Assembly (NCBI RefSeq): GCF_013782625.1
Contig: NZ_CP056199.1
Span: 3,056,588-3,120,587, forward strand
DNA length: 64,000 nucleotides
DNA from: Enterobacter sp. RHBSTW-00994
Lineage (GTDB): Bacteria > Pseudomonadota > Gammaproteobacteria > Enterobacterales > Enterobacteriaceae
Direction of reading: 5' to 3'
Shown here: positions 52,844 to 62,034 of the stretch, piece after piece
How the letters are laid out: each line of letters starts with the position of its first letter
How positions within the stretch are numbered: position 1 is the stretch's first letter
Notes under the pieces: generated by a model
Told to the model about the DNA's origin: nothing
The model's input: the letters and a program-made list of their open reading frames with translations, nothing else
The model's database searches: none
Position numbers and translations under genes: made by a program

Positions 52844-54456
52844 TTGTCACCTCCAGTTTTATACACATCGCGCAGGAATGTGGTGGCTGACGGGTGCGAC
52901 TGGAAGTTTTTCACGTCGTTACGCACGACCACGGAATCGACCATCTGCGATAGTGGGATCATCGCCGGGATCAGTTCGTCATACCGCACCTGAATTTGCT
53001 GGTAGTCGGCAATCTGTTTTTTGGGATCGCGCTCCAGCAGGGCTTTATCGATCATCTCGTTGAGCGGTTTATCGTAAAAGCTGGTGCGCCAGCCCTGGAA
53101 GTTGGTGAGCCGGGCGTCATCGCTGTTATCCGGGTTATAGACCAGCGCGCGCAGGCTGGAGTGCGGATGCGGCTCGACGCCACTGCCGCCGCGCCCAACC
53201 AGCATATCGAACTTGCGCTCGCGCATTGCGCCGTAGATCTGATTCCCTGTCCCGGTGATGATTTTGGCGTTAATCCCGGCCTGCATCAGCGTGGACTGTA
53301 CGGCAATGGCAATGTTGAGAAAGGGTTGATCCGCCAACACCCGCAATGTGGTATCAAATCCATTCGGGTAACCCGCTTCCGCCAGCAGTTTTTTGGCGCG
53401 GGGGAGATCAAGCGTGTAGCCTGGGTCCGGCAGCGTGGAGGGCATTCCCGCCTTAATTGGACGCTGGTGCAACACACCATAACCCGGCATCAACGCTTTG
53501 TTGATCCCCTGATAATCGATCAGATAACGCACCGCTTCGCGCACTTTGGGGTTGGCAAAGTGGGCTTCCTTCATGCTCATCGCAACGTAATACACCGTTC
53601 CTTTTTGTACAGCCTCGACGGTAAGTTGCGGGTCTTTACGCAGGGCGTTGATGTCCGCCACCGCCATGTTGTTCGCGATGTCGAGATCGCCTTTTTCAAT
53701 CATCAGGCGCAGAGTTTGCGACTCCTGAAAATGGCGCAATACCACGCGGCTCATCTTCGGCTCTTCTCGCCAGTAGTGCGGATTACGCTGCATACGCAAC
53801 ACATCTTTTGCCTGCCAGGTGTCGAGCATGAACGGGCCGGAACCGGCTTCGTTGGTGGTGAGCCAGCGGTTTCCCCAGTCATTGTTCACTTCATGGGTTT
53901 GTACCGTTTTACTGTCCAGCACGCCCAGATTACCCAGAGCGCCGAGGGAGTAGATCACCAGTTGCGGGTCATTGGCTTTGGGCAACACAATCTGCACCGT
54001 GTAGGCATCCGGGGCGCTGATCTGCTTATCGATGTTTTTCTTGCTGAAACCGTAGGATTTCCATACCGATGCCTGGGCCAGATTGAGGTGCAGCAAACGC
54101 CGCATCGACCAGACCACGTCGTCTGCCGTCAGCGGATGGCCGGAATGAAATGTCACATCATCACGCAGGTGGAAAGTCAGGGTTTTGCCATCGGGGGCAA
54201 TATCCCAGGACTTCGCCAGTGCGGGCCTGACGTTGGTGAGTTCGTTCGGATCAAGCTCTACCAGTGAATCGTAGAGATTCACCACAATGCCAACCACTTC
54301 GTTACCGGTCATTGCTGCCGGATCGAGAGTCAGCAAGTTGTTCATATTCATACCGATGATGAGCTGGTCGGGCGGCGTTTTTGCGTACGCCGCACCGCTC
54401 CCCATCATCAGCGAGAGCGCGAGTAAACACGCTCCCGTGAGGGAGTTTTTCTTCAT
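52840..54456 (-). CDS. Periplasmic solute-binding protein (SBP family 5)
   Basis: 538 residues with a signal peptide (cleavage after AYA, residue about 25). The family 5 core is visible: PALAKSWDIAPDGKTLTFHLRDDVTFHSGHP (given in part) and further domain III segments. The family binds oligopeptides, dipeptides, nickel chelates, and also sugars and sugar-acid oligomers, so the ligand cannot be read from the fold. It lies 36 bases after the enolase-superfamily gene. Confidence 0.92.
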   Translation of the reverse strand: MKKNSLTGACLLALSLMMGSGAAYAKTPPDQLIIGMNMNNLLTLDPAAMTGNEVVGIVVNLYDSLVELDPNELTNVRPALAKSWDIAPDGKTLTFHLRDDVTFHSGHPLTADDVVWSMRRLLHLNLAQASVWKSYGFSKKNIDKQISAPDAYTVQIVLPKANDPQLVIYSLGALGNLGVLDSKTVQTHEVNNDWGNRWLTTNEAGSGPFMLDTWQAKDVLRMQRNPHYWREEPKMSRVVLRHFQESQTLRLMIEKGDLDIANNMAVADINALRKDPQLTVEAVQKGTVYYVAMSMKEAHFANPKVREAVRYLIDYQGINKALMPGYGVLHQRPIKAGMPSTLPDPGYTLDLPRAKKLLAEAGYPNGFDTTLRVLADQPFLNIAIAVQSTLMQAGINAKIITGTGNQIYGAMRERKFDMLVGRGGSGVEPHPHSSLRALVYNPDNSDDARLTNFQGWRTSFYDKPLNEMIDKALLERDPKKQIADYQQIQVRYDELIPAMIPLSQMVDSVVVRNDVKNFQSHPSATTFLRDVYKTGGDK

Positions 54457-54492
54457 CTGTGTATACCGTGTAGGGTGAGGTATCGTTATAGG

Positions 54493-55647
54493 TCAGTCGT
54501 GGCTGACGGTATTGTTTTCGATATACGCAAAATTGATGTCTTCGCCGAGACCCGGACGGTCCGGCAAACTGACCATGCCGTTTTCATCCATCGGATCAAT
54601 AAGGCTGTGGAGATACGCCGCCGGTTCATCATAATCCAGGAACGGATGCAGCAGCCCGCGCTCATACCAGCGGCAGTTTTTGATCGCGCCAATCACAGCC
54701 AGGCTCGCCGCACCGTTACCATGGACTTCGCAGTCCATACCGAACGACTCCGCCAGGTTTGCCACTTTCAGTGTGGGTGAAATTCCGCCCACGCCGTTAG
54801 CACCAGCACGCAGGATGTCGCATGCCCCCGCTTTTACCCAGTCGGCGCGGCTGTGGTGTTTCCCGCCCAGGCTCTCTGGCCCGATGATCGGAATCGACAG
54901 ATTTTCCGCCAGCCATGCGTAAGAAGCCATGCTCTCTTCTTCCATCGGCTCTTCGAACCACGCGAAGTTAAGCTTTTCGAGTTCCTTGCCGATGTACAGC
55001 GCTTCCGTCCGGCTGTACCAGTGATAGCCGTCAATCATCAGATCGATATCAGGCCCTACAGCTTCGCGCACGGCTGCGCAGGCTTTAACGTCCATTTTAG
55101 GATTGGGCGCGAATGAAACAGGCGGCATCCAGGTGTGGAGTTTGATCGCTTTATAGCCCCGCGCCACCAGTTTTTCGGCAAAGCGGGCATATTCATCCGG
55201 CGTGGAAAGCCCCCCAGGCAAATCGTCGCCACACATGGTACTGCCGTAGGCGGGTACGGTGTCACGAAAACCGCCGAGCAGCTTCCAGACAGGTATATTG
55301 AGTTTACGGCCAATCAGATCCCACAACGCCTGTTCAACAAATGACAGCGCACGTTCTGTCAGTTGATGGGCGCTACCCCGTTGCCAGTGCGCCAGATCCT
55401 GCCAGATACGCTCGCGATTAAATGCATCCTGCCCCACCAGCACTTTACGAAAGAAGGTGTTCACGACGAAGGGACGCACCACTTCCGGTGGAGCGAACGA
55501 ATACCCTTTTGTGCCATCGTCTGCAGTAATGCTCAGCATCGCCATTTTAGCCATGCTCTCTGGCCCCGGATGTGAATGCCCGGCGCTGTCGGACACCCGG
55601 CGCGTCGGATACTGGAAGACGGTGACATTTACAGATTCTATTTTCAT
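54493..55647 (-). CDS. Enolase-superfamily enzyme of the mandelate racemase subgroup, substrate unknown
   Basis: 384 residues, first gene of an operon with an ABC importer. The enolase capping domain (1-120) is followed by the barrel with metal ligands Asp206 (MIDGYHW), Glu232 or Glu233 (WFEEP) and Glu258 (GPESLG). The second barrel strand ends K169-L170-H171, a KxH in place of the common KxK. His309 (CEVHGN) is where the mandelate racemase dyad histidine would be, but the position of its partner aspartate is Gly282 (RAGANGVGG). A sugar-acid dehydratase or a racemase is likely. I do not recognise a specific family. Confidence 0.85.
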   Translation of the reverse strand: MKIESVNVTVFQYPTRRVSDSAGHSHPGPESMAKMAMLSITADDGTKGYSFAPPEVVRPFVVNTFFRKVLVGQDAFNRERIWQDLAHWQRGSAHQLTERALSFVEQALWDLIGRKLNIPVWKLLGGFRDTVPAYGSTMCGDDLPGGLSTPDEYARFAEKLVARGYKAIKLHTWMPPVSFAPNPKMDVKACAAVREAVGPDIDLMIDGYHWYSRTEALYIGKELEKLNFAWFEEPMEEESMASYAWLAENLSIPIIGPESLGGKHHSRADWVKAGACDILRAGANGVGGISPTLKVANLAESFGMDCEVHGNGAASLAVIGAIKNCRWYERGLLHPFLDYDEPAAYLHSLIDPMDENGMVSLPDRPGLGEDINFAYIENNTVSHD

Positions 55648-55774
55648 TATCAGTCCTTAACACTACAGAGGTTCAGAGCGACTTTGTATTTTGAAAAGCT
55701 GTTTCGAAAGTAACTTTAAGCGCAAAATTCGTCCGCTGCCTTAGACAAATTCCGCTAAGCATCGACCATTTTTT

Positions 55775-55786
55775 GTGCATATGCAC
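55775..55786. promoter_or_regulatory. Perfect 12-base palindrome upstream of the enolase/ABC operon
   Basis: GTGCATATGCAC lies about 130 bases before the first gene, in a 284-base gap that should hold the operon promoter. TTTCGAAA at 55702-55709 is a second shorter palindrome nearer the gene. Either could be a repressor operator; no regulator gene is adjacent. Confidence 0.35.
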
Positions 55787-55897
55787 GGCATGAAGTGACA
55801 GTTTTCACAAAAGGATAAGGAACTGTGAAGTGGATCGGGATGAGTGTTTGAATGAAATGAAAAGGGGTTTCGGATTTGAACCAGGCGAGATCTGATG

Positions 55898-55918
55898 CCC
55901 TCTCCCCGCGGGAGAGGG
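55898..55918. repeat. Palindromic repeat after fbaB
   Basis: CCCTCTCCC-CGC-GGGAGAGGG, nine-base perfect arms, 14 bases after the fbaB stop. The same core occurs at 25411-25435. It may act as an fbaB transcript end and as a member of a dispersed enterobacterial intergenic repeat family. Confidence 0.65.
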
Positions 55919-55931
55919 AGAAGTGCAGAAG

Positions 55932-56984
55932 TTACGCAATCGTCACTTTACTATCCAGATAAACATCCTGAACCGCATTGATCAGTTTCACGCCATCGGC
56001 CATTGATTTCTTGAACGCCTTACGCCCAAGAATCAGGCCCATCCCACCTGCACGTTTATTAATGACCGCAGTACGCACGGCGTCAGAGAGATCGGTTTCA
56101 CCACCAGCCGCACCGCCAGAGTTAATCAACCCGGCGCGGCCCATGTAGCAGTTCGCCAGTTGATAACGCACCAGATCAATCGGGTTGTCGCTGGTCAATT
56201 TGCTGTAGACGCGATCATCGGTATAGCCAAAGTTGACGGCTTTGTAACCGCCATTATTTTCGGCCATTTTCTGCTTCACAATATCCGCACCGATGGTGGC
56301 GGCAAGGTGGTTTGCCTGGCCGGTCAGATCAGCTGACACATGGTAATCCACGCCGTCTTTCTTAAAGGCTTCATTGCGCAGATATGCCCACAGAACCGTC
56401 ACTAACCCCAGCTCATGCGCACGCTCGAAGGCGGCAGAAATTTCTTCAATCTGGCGGCGAGACTGCTCAGAACCAAAATAGATAGTCGCGCCTACGGCCA
56501 CCGCTCCCATGTTGAACGCCTGCTCTACGCTGGCATACAGGGTCTGGTCATATTCTGTCGGATAACTCAGCGTTTCGTTGTGGTTCAGCTTGACGAGGAA
56601 CGGAATGCGGTGGGCATAGCGGCGGGATACCGAAGCCAGCACGCCGTAGGTCGATGCCACGCAGTTACAGCCCGCTTCAATCGCCAGCTCCACAATGTTC
56701 TTCGGATCGAAATACAGCGGGTTGGCCGCAAAAGATGCGCCCGCCGAGTGTTCTACACCCTGGTCAACCGGCAAAATGGAGAGGTATCCGGTCCCACCCA
56801 GACGTCCGGTGTTATACAGCGCCTGCATGTTTCGCAGGACGGCTGGCGGACGGTTGTTATCTACCATCACACGGTCCACATAATCATGGCCCGGTAGATA
56901 GAGGTGGCTGGCTGGAATGGTCATACAACGATGCTGTAGAAGGCTGTCGGCGTCTTTGCCAAGCAATTGCGAAATATCAGTCAT
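55932..56984 (-). CDS. fbaB: FbaB, class I fructose-bisphosphate aldolase (DhnA type)
   Basis: 350 residues from the ATG at 56984 ([20 protein letters not shown]), the conserved start; the frame extends 35 codons further without similarity. The Schiff-base lysine lies in the region [14 protein letters not shown]. It cleaves fructose-1,6-bisphosphate and is the gluconeogenic-condition aldolase. In E. coli the gat operon lies before it; here the ABC/enolase operon does. Confidence 0.96.
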   Translation of the reverse strand: MTDISQLLGKDADSLLQHRCMTIPASHLYLPGHDYVDRVMVDNNRPPAVLRNMQALYNTGRLGGTGYLSILPVDQGVEHSAGASFAANPLYFDPKNIVELAIEAGCNCVASTYGVLASVSRRYAHRIPFLVKLNHNETLSYPTEYDQTLYASVEQAFNMGAVAVGATIYFGSEQSRRQIEEISAAFERAHELGLVTVLWAYLRNEAFKKDGVDYHVSADLTGQANHLAATIGADIVKQKMAENNGGYKAVNFGYTDDRVYSKLTSDNPIDLVRYQLANCYMGRAGLINSGGAAGGETDLSDAVRTAVINKRAGGMGLILGRKAFKKSMADGVKLINAVQDVYLDSKVTIA

Positions 56985-57169
56985 AGCGATGCTCCCGTAG
57001 GTTCCGACATCATGTCGGAGCATGTGATCCAGGCCCACACTTTTATGGGCAGAGTAAGCCTGGTACTGACTTAACAGATTTTCCAGCACCTGCGATCGTT
57101 TTCAGCACAATCTGCTGGCTCGATTCGTGTACAACAAAACTGTTACATCGATCAAACAATCACCACAAA

Positions 57170-57198
57170 GGTATTTAAAAGGTATTATTGAATGGTAT
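57170..57198 (+). promoter_or_regulatory. Three GGTAT repeats in the yegTUV promoter region
   Basis: GGTAT occurs at 57170, 57181 and 57194, spaced 11 and 13 bases apart, close to one helical turn, 40-70 bases before the yegT start. GGTA at 57194 also pairs with TACC at 57209. This is a candidate operator for the linked GntR-family regulator YegW. Confidence 0.3.
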
Positions 57199-57236
57199 GT
57201 TAAAGGAGTACCCTCTCTGACATGCAGGATTAAACA

Positions 57237-58514
57237 ATGAAAACGAAAGTCCAACTGTCATTCATGATGTTTGTTGAATGGTTTATCTGGGGCGCCTGGT
57301 TTGTGCCCCTGTGGCTCTGGCTGAGTAAAAGCGGCTTTACCGCCGGGGAAATTGGCTGGTCTTATGCCTGTACCGCCATTGCCGCGATCCTCTCGCCAAT
57401 CCTCGTCGGCTCGTTGACCGATCGCTTTTTCGCGGCACAAAAAGTACTGGCCGTCCTGATGTTCGCTGGCGCGATCCTGATGTACTTCGCCGCACAGCAA
57501 ACGCAGTTCAGTACCTTCTTCCCGCTGCTGCTGGCCTACTCTCTGACCTATATGCCGACGATTGCATTAACCAACAGTATCGCCTTCGCCAACGTGGACG
57601 ACGTGGAAGCAGACTTCCCGCGAATTCGTGTGATGGGCACGATCGGCTGGATTGCCTCGGGCCTGGCGTGCGGATTTCTGCCGCAAATGATGGGACACAG
57701 CGATATTTCAGATACCAATATTCCGCTGTTACTCACCGCCGCCAGCTCCGCACTACTGGCCGTGTTTGCGCTGTTCCTGCCCGACACCCCGCCGAAGAGT
57801 ACGGGAAAACTGGATATCAAGGTGATGCTCGGCCTGGATGCCCTGATCCTGCTGCGCGATAAGAACTTCCTTGTGTTCTTCTTCTGCTCGTTCCTGTTCG
57901 CCATGCCGCTGGCGTTCTACTACATCTTCGCTAACGGCTACCTCACTGAAGTGGGCATGAAAAACGCCACAGGCTGGATGACGCTCGGCCAGTTCTCCGA
58001 AATCTTCTTCATGCTGGCACTGCCGTTCTTTACCAAACGCTTTGGTATTAAGAAGGTCTTACTGCTGGGTCTTATCACCGCAGCCATCCGCTATGGTTTC
58101 TTTGTTTACGGTGGCGCAGAGCAATACTTTACCTACGCCCTGCTGTTCCTCGGCATTTTGCTGCATGGCGTGAGTTACGACTTCTACTATGTGACCGCGT
58201 ATATCTACGTGGATAAAAAAGCGCCAGTACACATGCGTACTGCAGCGCAGGGGTTGATTACGCTGTGCTGTCAGGGCTTTGGCAGCCTGTTAGGCTACCG
58301 CCTGGGCGGTGTAATGATGGAAAAAATGTTCGCATACAAAGAGCCAGTGAACGGGCTGACCTTCAACTGGGCCGGAATGTGGGCATTCGGCGGGATCATG
58401 ATTGCCGTGATCGCCGTGTTGTTTATGCTGTTTTTCCGCGAATCGGATAAAGAGATCACCGCAATTGAGGTGGTTGATGGCGATACCGCGCTGACACAAG
58501 GGGAAGTTAAATGA
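57237..58514 (+). CDS. yegT: YegT, nucleoside:H+ symporter-like transporter
   Basis: 425 residues, 12 hydrophobic segments, opening MKTKVQLSFMMFVEWFIWGA, the N-terminus of the NupG/XapB nucleoside symporter family. It probably imports a nucleoside or a related glycoside. It is the first of three overlapping genes with yegU and yegV (ATGA overlaps). Divergent from fbaB. Confidence 0.93.
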   Translation: MKTKVQLSFMMFVEWFIWGAWFVPLWLWLSKSGFTAGEIGWSYACTAIAAILSPILVGSLTDRFFAAQKVLAVLMFAGAILMYFAAQQTQFSTFFPLLLAYSLTYMPTIALTNSIAFANVDDVEADFPRIRVMGTIGWIASGLACGFLPQMMGHSDISDTNIPLLLTAASSALLAVFALFLPDTPPKSTGKLDIKVMLGLDALILLRDKNFLVFFFCSFLFAMPLAFYYIFANGYLTEVGMKNATGWMTLGQFSEIFFMLALPFFTKRFGIKKVLLLGLITAAIRYGFFVYGGAEQYFTYALLFLGILLHGVSYDFYYVTAYIYVDKKAPVHMRTAAQGLITLCCQGFGSLLGYRLGGVMMEKMFAYKEPVNGLTFNWAGMWAFGGIMIAVIAVLFMLFFRESDKEITAIEVVDGDTALTQGEVK

Positions 58515-59515
58515 AACAAGAACGTGTTCTCGGTGCTCTTTACGGGCAGGCCTTAGGGGATGCGATGGGCATGCCGTCGGAGCTGTGGCCAAGAAGCCGT
58601 GTAAAAGCGCACTTCGGCTGGATCGATCGCTTTTTGCCTGGACCGGCGGAAAACAATGCCGCCTGTTATTTCAACCGGGCGGAGTTTACCGACGATACGT
58701 CAATGGCACTGTGTCTGGCTGATGCCATTATCGAGTGCGACGGGCAGATCGACGCAGATGTTATCGGCAAACACATCTTGCGCTGGGCGCTGGATTTCGA
58801 TGCCTTTAATAAGAACGTGCTCGGCCCGACGTCAAAGATCGCACTCAATGCGATCCGCGACGGTAAACCGGTCAGCGAACTGGAAAACAACGGTGTGACC
58901 AACGGTGCAGCCATGCGCGCTTCCCCGCTCGGTTGCCTGTTGCCTGCCACCCGCCTGGAACATTTTGTTGAGCAGGTGGCACTGGCCTCCAGCCCGACGC
59001 ATAAATCCGATCTGGCGATCGCCGGTGCGGTGGTAATTGCCTGGGCGATATCACGCGCCATTGACGGTGAAAGCTGGCAAAACATCGTCGATGCCCTGCC
59101 GGGTATTGCGCGCTACGCACAGGAATCACGGACCACGACCTTTAGCGCCTCGCTCGCTGCCCGTATTGAACTGGCGCTCAAAACGGTGCGTGAGGCTCAC
59201 GGTATTGAATCCGCAAGCGAAGGGGTTTATCAGCTTGTTGGGGCCGGAACCAGCACCATCGAATCCGTCCCTGCAGCTATTGCGATGGTCGAACTGGCAG
59301 GCACTGACCCTAACCGTTGTGCGATGTTGTGTGCCAACCTGGGCGGCGATACGGACACCATTGGCGCAATGGCAACGGCCATCTGTGGGGCACTACAGGG
59401 CGTGCAGGCTATTGACCCGTCGCTCAAGGAGGAACTCGATGCCGTCAATCAACTCGATTTTGGTCAATACTGCGAAAAACTGCTGCACTATCGGGAGCAA
59501 AGGGAGGGCGTATGA
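58511..59515 (+). CDS. yegU: YegU, ADP-ribosylglycohydrolase-family enzyme
   Basis: 334 residues. The two metal-binding blocks of the DraG family are intact: FTDDTSMALCLADA (about 58-71) and GGDTDTIGAMATAICG (about 278-293). The family hydrolyses N- or O-linked ribosyl groups. With a nucleoside transporter before and a sugar kinase after, it may split an imported ribosyl compound; this is an inference. Confidence 0.92.
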   Translation: MKQERVLGALYGQALGDAMGMPSELWPRSRVKAHFGWIDRFLPGPAENNAACYFNRAEFTDDTSMALCLADAIIECDGQIDADVIGKHILRWALDFDAFNKNVLGPTSKIALNAIRDGKPVSELENNGVTNGAAMRASPLGCLLPATRLEHFVEQVALASSPTHKSDLAIAGAVVIAWAISRAIDGESWQNIVDALPGIARYAQESRTTTFSASLAARIELALKTVREAHGIESASEGVYQLVGAGTSTIESVPAAIAMVELAGTDPNRCAMLCANLGGDTDTIGAMATAICGALQGVQAIDPSLKEELDAVNQLDFGQYCEKLLHYREQREGV

Positions 59516-60471
59516 ACCCGACACCATTTGACCAACAGCTGGCGACGCTGACAGCCCAGCGCCCGGTAACCGTTCTGGGCGCGGCAGTGATTGACGTGAT
59601 TGCCGATGCTTACGCCCTGCCGTGGCGCGGGTGTGATATTGAGTTAAAGCAGCAAGGTGTCAATATTGGCGGCTGCGCGCTCAATATTGCTATCGCACTG
59701 AAGCGCCTCGGTATTGCGGCGCAAAATGCCCTACCCGTCGGACACGGTGTTTGGGCTGATATCATTCGTAATGCGATGGCAAAACAGGATCTACACAGTG
59801 CCGTGGAAGCCGAATCGGGTGACAATGGCTGGTGTCTGGCGCTGGTGGAGCCAGACGGCGAGCGTACGTTCATGTCATTCAGTGGCGTGGAGAACCAGTG
59901 GCAGCCGTCCTGGCTTGCTGCGCTTAGCGTTCCACAAAACAGTCTGGTCTATTTGTCGGGTTATCAACTGGCGTCACCTTGTGGTGAGTTGCTGACAAGC
60001 TGGCTGGAAGGACTACAGGAGGTCACCGCATTGATCGACTTTGGCCCACGCATTGCCGATATCCCCGATGCACTGATGGCGCGGCTAATGGCCTGTAAAC
60101 CCATCGTGTCACTGAATCGCCAGGAGGCACAGATTGCGGCAGAACGGCTTGGCGTGGATGTTGAATCGTTGGGGGAAAAATGGCAGCAGCGTTTCGCCTC
60201 TGCGCTGATTGTTCGTCATGATAAAGACGGCGCTGCATGGTATAAGGACCAGGACACGGGTTATGTTCCGGCATTTCCTGCCACGGTGGTAGACACTATT
60301 GGCGCGGGTGACAGTCATGCAGGAGGCACGCTTGCCGGACTGGCTGCCGGATGGAGCCTGGCTGATTCCGTCAGACTCGGCAATGCGGTTGCGGCCTGGG
60401 TGGTCAGTCACCGTGGCGGTGATTGCGCTCCCCGACGTGAGGAGCTACTCCTCGCACACAAACACGTATAG
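59512..60471 (+). CDS. yegV: YegV, PfkB-family sugar or nucleoside kinase
   Basis: 319 residues. The PfkB C-terminal signature DTIGAGDSHAGGTLAGL (about 262-278) has the catalytic aspartate in GAGD, and the N-terminal GGCALNIAIAL block is present. It likely phosphorylates the sugar released by YegU. ATGA overlap with yegU; the 3' end overlaps convergent yegW by 27 bases. Confidence 0.92.
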   Translation: MNPTPFDQQLATLTAQRPVTVLGAAVIDVIADAYALPWRGCDIELKQQGVNIGGCALNIAIALKRLGIAAQNALPVGHGVWADIIRNAMAKQDLHSAVEAESGDNGWCLALVEPDGERTFMSFSGVENQWQPSWLAALSVPQNSLVYLSGYQLASPCGELLTSWLEGLQEVTALIDFGPRIADIPDALMARLMACKPIVSLNRQEAQIAAERLGVDVESLGEKWQQRFASALIVRHDKDGAAWYKDQDTGYVPAFPATVVDTIGAGDSHAGGTLAGLAAGWSLADSVRLGNAVAAWVVSHRGGDCAPRREELLLAHKHV

Positions 60472-61191
60472 ATCGCTGCGACAGTAGCTGATGCTGTACT
60501 CAATGGGCCGGTGTTGTTGGTCAAGCGCCACTTGCTTGATCACCAGCACCGGTATTTTGTCGTCCATCTTAATGTGTGTCTGAAATTCGCTGTCCGGCAT
60601 GCGGGCACTCACACGCGAGCGAGTTCGCTGCGGGAAAATATTCTGGCTACGGAAGTAATCGTACAGCGAAATGCCAATGGCATCTGGATCATGAATGAGT
60701 CCTGCCGGAACCCAGGACTCTTCAATTGAGACCGCATCATCATCCACGTAACGAATGCGTTTTAGCAAAAAGACGTCGCTTTCCGGCGCAACAGATAACT
60801 GGTTTGCCACCTCTTCCGGACACTTCACTACGCTTTTGTTGACCCACAGGGTATTGGGCTTTTTCCCGCGAAGTACGACCTGCTGCGAGAAACCACGCGC
60901 CTCTTTCAGTGAGTATTCAAAGATATTGTTGATTTGCGTACCGTAGCCACGGGCGCGGGTGACCACGCCCTCTTCTTCCAGCGCCTGCATGGCTTTACGT
61001 ACGGTGATCCGCGACACGCCCGTCAACTGACTCAGATCACGTTCACCCGGTAAAATATTGCCGTGTTCAAGCCCCCCGCTGCGCACCGCGTTTTTTACCG
61101 TTTCGGCAAATTTCAGGTACAGGGGCGTGTTGTCTGGCGCGGCAATACGTTCGTTTAGTTGAGCAATTAACCGGGTATGCGCTTGTTCCAT
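60445..61191 (-). CDS. yegW: YegW, GntR/HutC-family transcriptional regulator
   Basis: 248 residues. The N-terminal GntR winged helix is RDLSQLTGVSRITVRKAMQALEEEGVVTRARG (given in part), followed by a UTRA effector-binding domain. It is convergent with yegTUV and the likely regulator of it. E. coli has yegX between yegW and thiD; here thiD follows directly. Confidence 0.93.
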   Translation of the reverse strand: MEQAHTRLIAQLNERIAAPDNTPLYLKFAETVKNAVRSGGLEHGNILPGERDLSQLTGVSRITVRKAMQALEEEGVVTRARGYGTQINNIFEYSLKEARGFSQQVVLRGKKPNTLWVNKSVVKCPEEVANQLSVAPESDVFLLKRIRYVDDDAVSIEESWVPAGLIHDPDAIGISLYDYFRSQNIFPQRTRSRVSARMPDSEFQTHIKMDDKIPVLVIKQVALDQQHRPIEYSISYCRSDLYVFVCEE

Positions 61192-61233
61192 CTCTGTTTT
61201 TCTCAGGCCTGGCGATTTCTGCCAGTATACGGC

Positions 61234-62034
61234 TTACCACCATGCATGAAAATGGTGTACCGGTCCAATACCGTGACCGACTTCCAGAGAATCCGCTTTC
61301 GCCAGCGCGCAGGAGAGCCAGGTCTTGGCCTCTTGCACCGTATCCGCCCAGCTATCGTGGCGTGGGCGTAATGCCGCAAGTGCCGCCGATAATGTGCACC
61401 CCGTACCGTGGGTATTTTTAGTTTTCACACGTGGAGCCGTAAAACGCAGCGCGCCTTCCCGGGTGAAAAGCCAGTCCGGGCTTTCCGCATCATCAAGATG
61501 ACCGCCCTTCATCAGCACGGCTTCGCACCCCATGGCGAGCAACGCATTCCCTTGTTCTTTCATTTCTCGTTCATTCTGCGCATGCGGCGTGCCAAGAAGC
61601 GCAGCCGCTTCCGGCAGATTCGGCGTGATCAGCGCCACCTGCGGCAACAGTTTTTTTCGTAGCGTATCGACTGCCGAGGCGGAAAGTAGCGGATCGCCAC
61701 TTTTTGCCAGCATCACGGTATCCAGCACCACGTTCTGGACCTGATAACGCTTAAGTTGTTCCGCCACGGCTTCTACAATGTCGGTTTCCGCCAGCATGCC
61801 GATTTTGGTGGTATCAATGCGTACATCGCTAAATACCGAGTCCAGTTGCGCGGCAACAAAGTCTGGTTCAATGCGATAGACGGACTGCACGCCACGGGTG
61901 TTTTGCGCCACCAGTGCAGTGATCACCGAGCAACCATATGCGCCCAGAGCCGAAAACGTTTTCAGGTCAGCCTGAATTCCCGCCCCACCGCTGGGATCTG
62001 TCCCGGCGATGGTCAGGGCATTAATCCGTTTCAT
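61234..62034 (-). CDS. thiD: ThiD, hydroxymethylpyrimidine kinase / HMP-phosphate kinase
   Basis: 266 residues. The N-terminal [19 protein letters not shown] and C-terminal [16 protein letters not shown] blocks are characteristic. It phosphorylates HMP twice to HMP-PP for thiamine synthesis. It overlaps thiM by four bases (ATGA) and shares its riboswitch. Confidence 0.97.
   Translation of the reverse strand: MKRINALTIAGTDPSGGAGIQADLKTFSALGAYGCSVITALVAQNTRGVQSVYRIEPDFVAAQLDSVFSDVRIDTTKIGMLAETDIVEAVAEQLKRYQVQNVVLDTVMLAKSGDPLLSASAVDTLRKKLLPQVALITPNLPEAAALLGTPHAQNEREMKEQGNALLAMGCEAVLMKGGHLDDAESPDWLFTREGALRFTAPRVKTKNTHGTGCTLSAALAALRPRHDSWADTVQEAKTWLSCALAKADSLEVGHGIGPVHHFHAWW

Noticed and set aside
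52996-54267. 423-codon plus-strand ORF opposite the binding protein gene
   Set aside because: Longest antisense frame in the window, but it exactly mirrors the codon structure of the recognised solute-binding protein and its translation has no domain-like features.
57090-57236. Cra (FruR) site before fbaB
   Set aside because: A GAATCG core is present near 57126 on the minus strand but the flanking bases do not fit the consensus, so no site is claimed.
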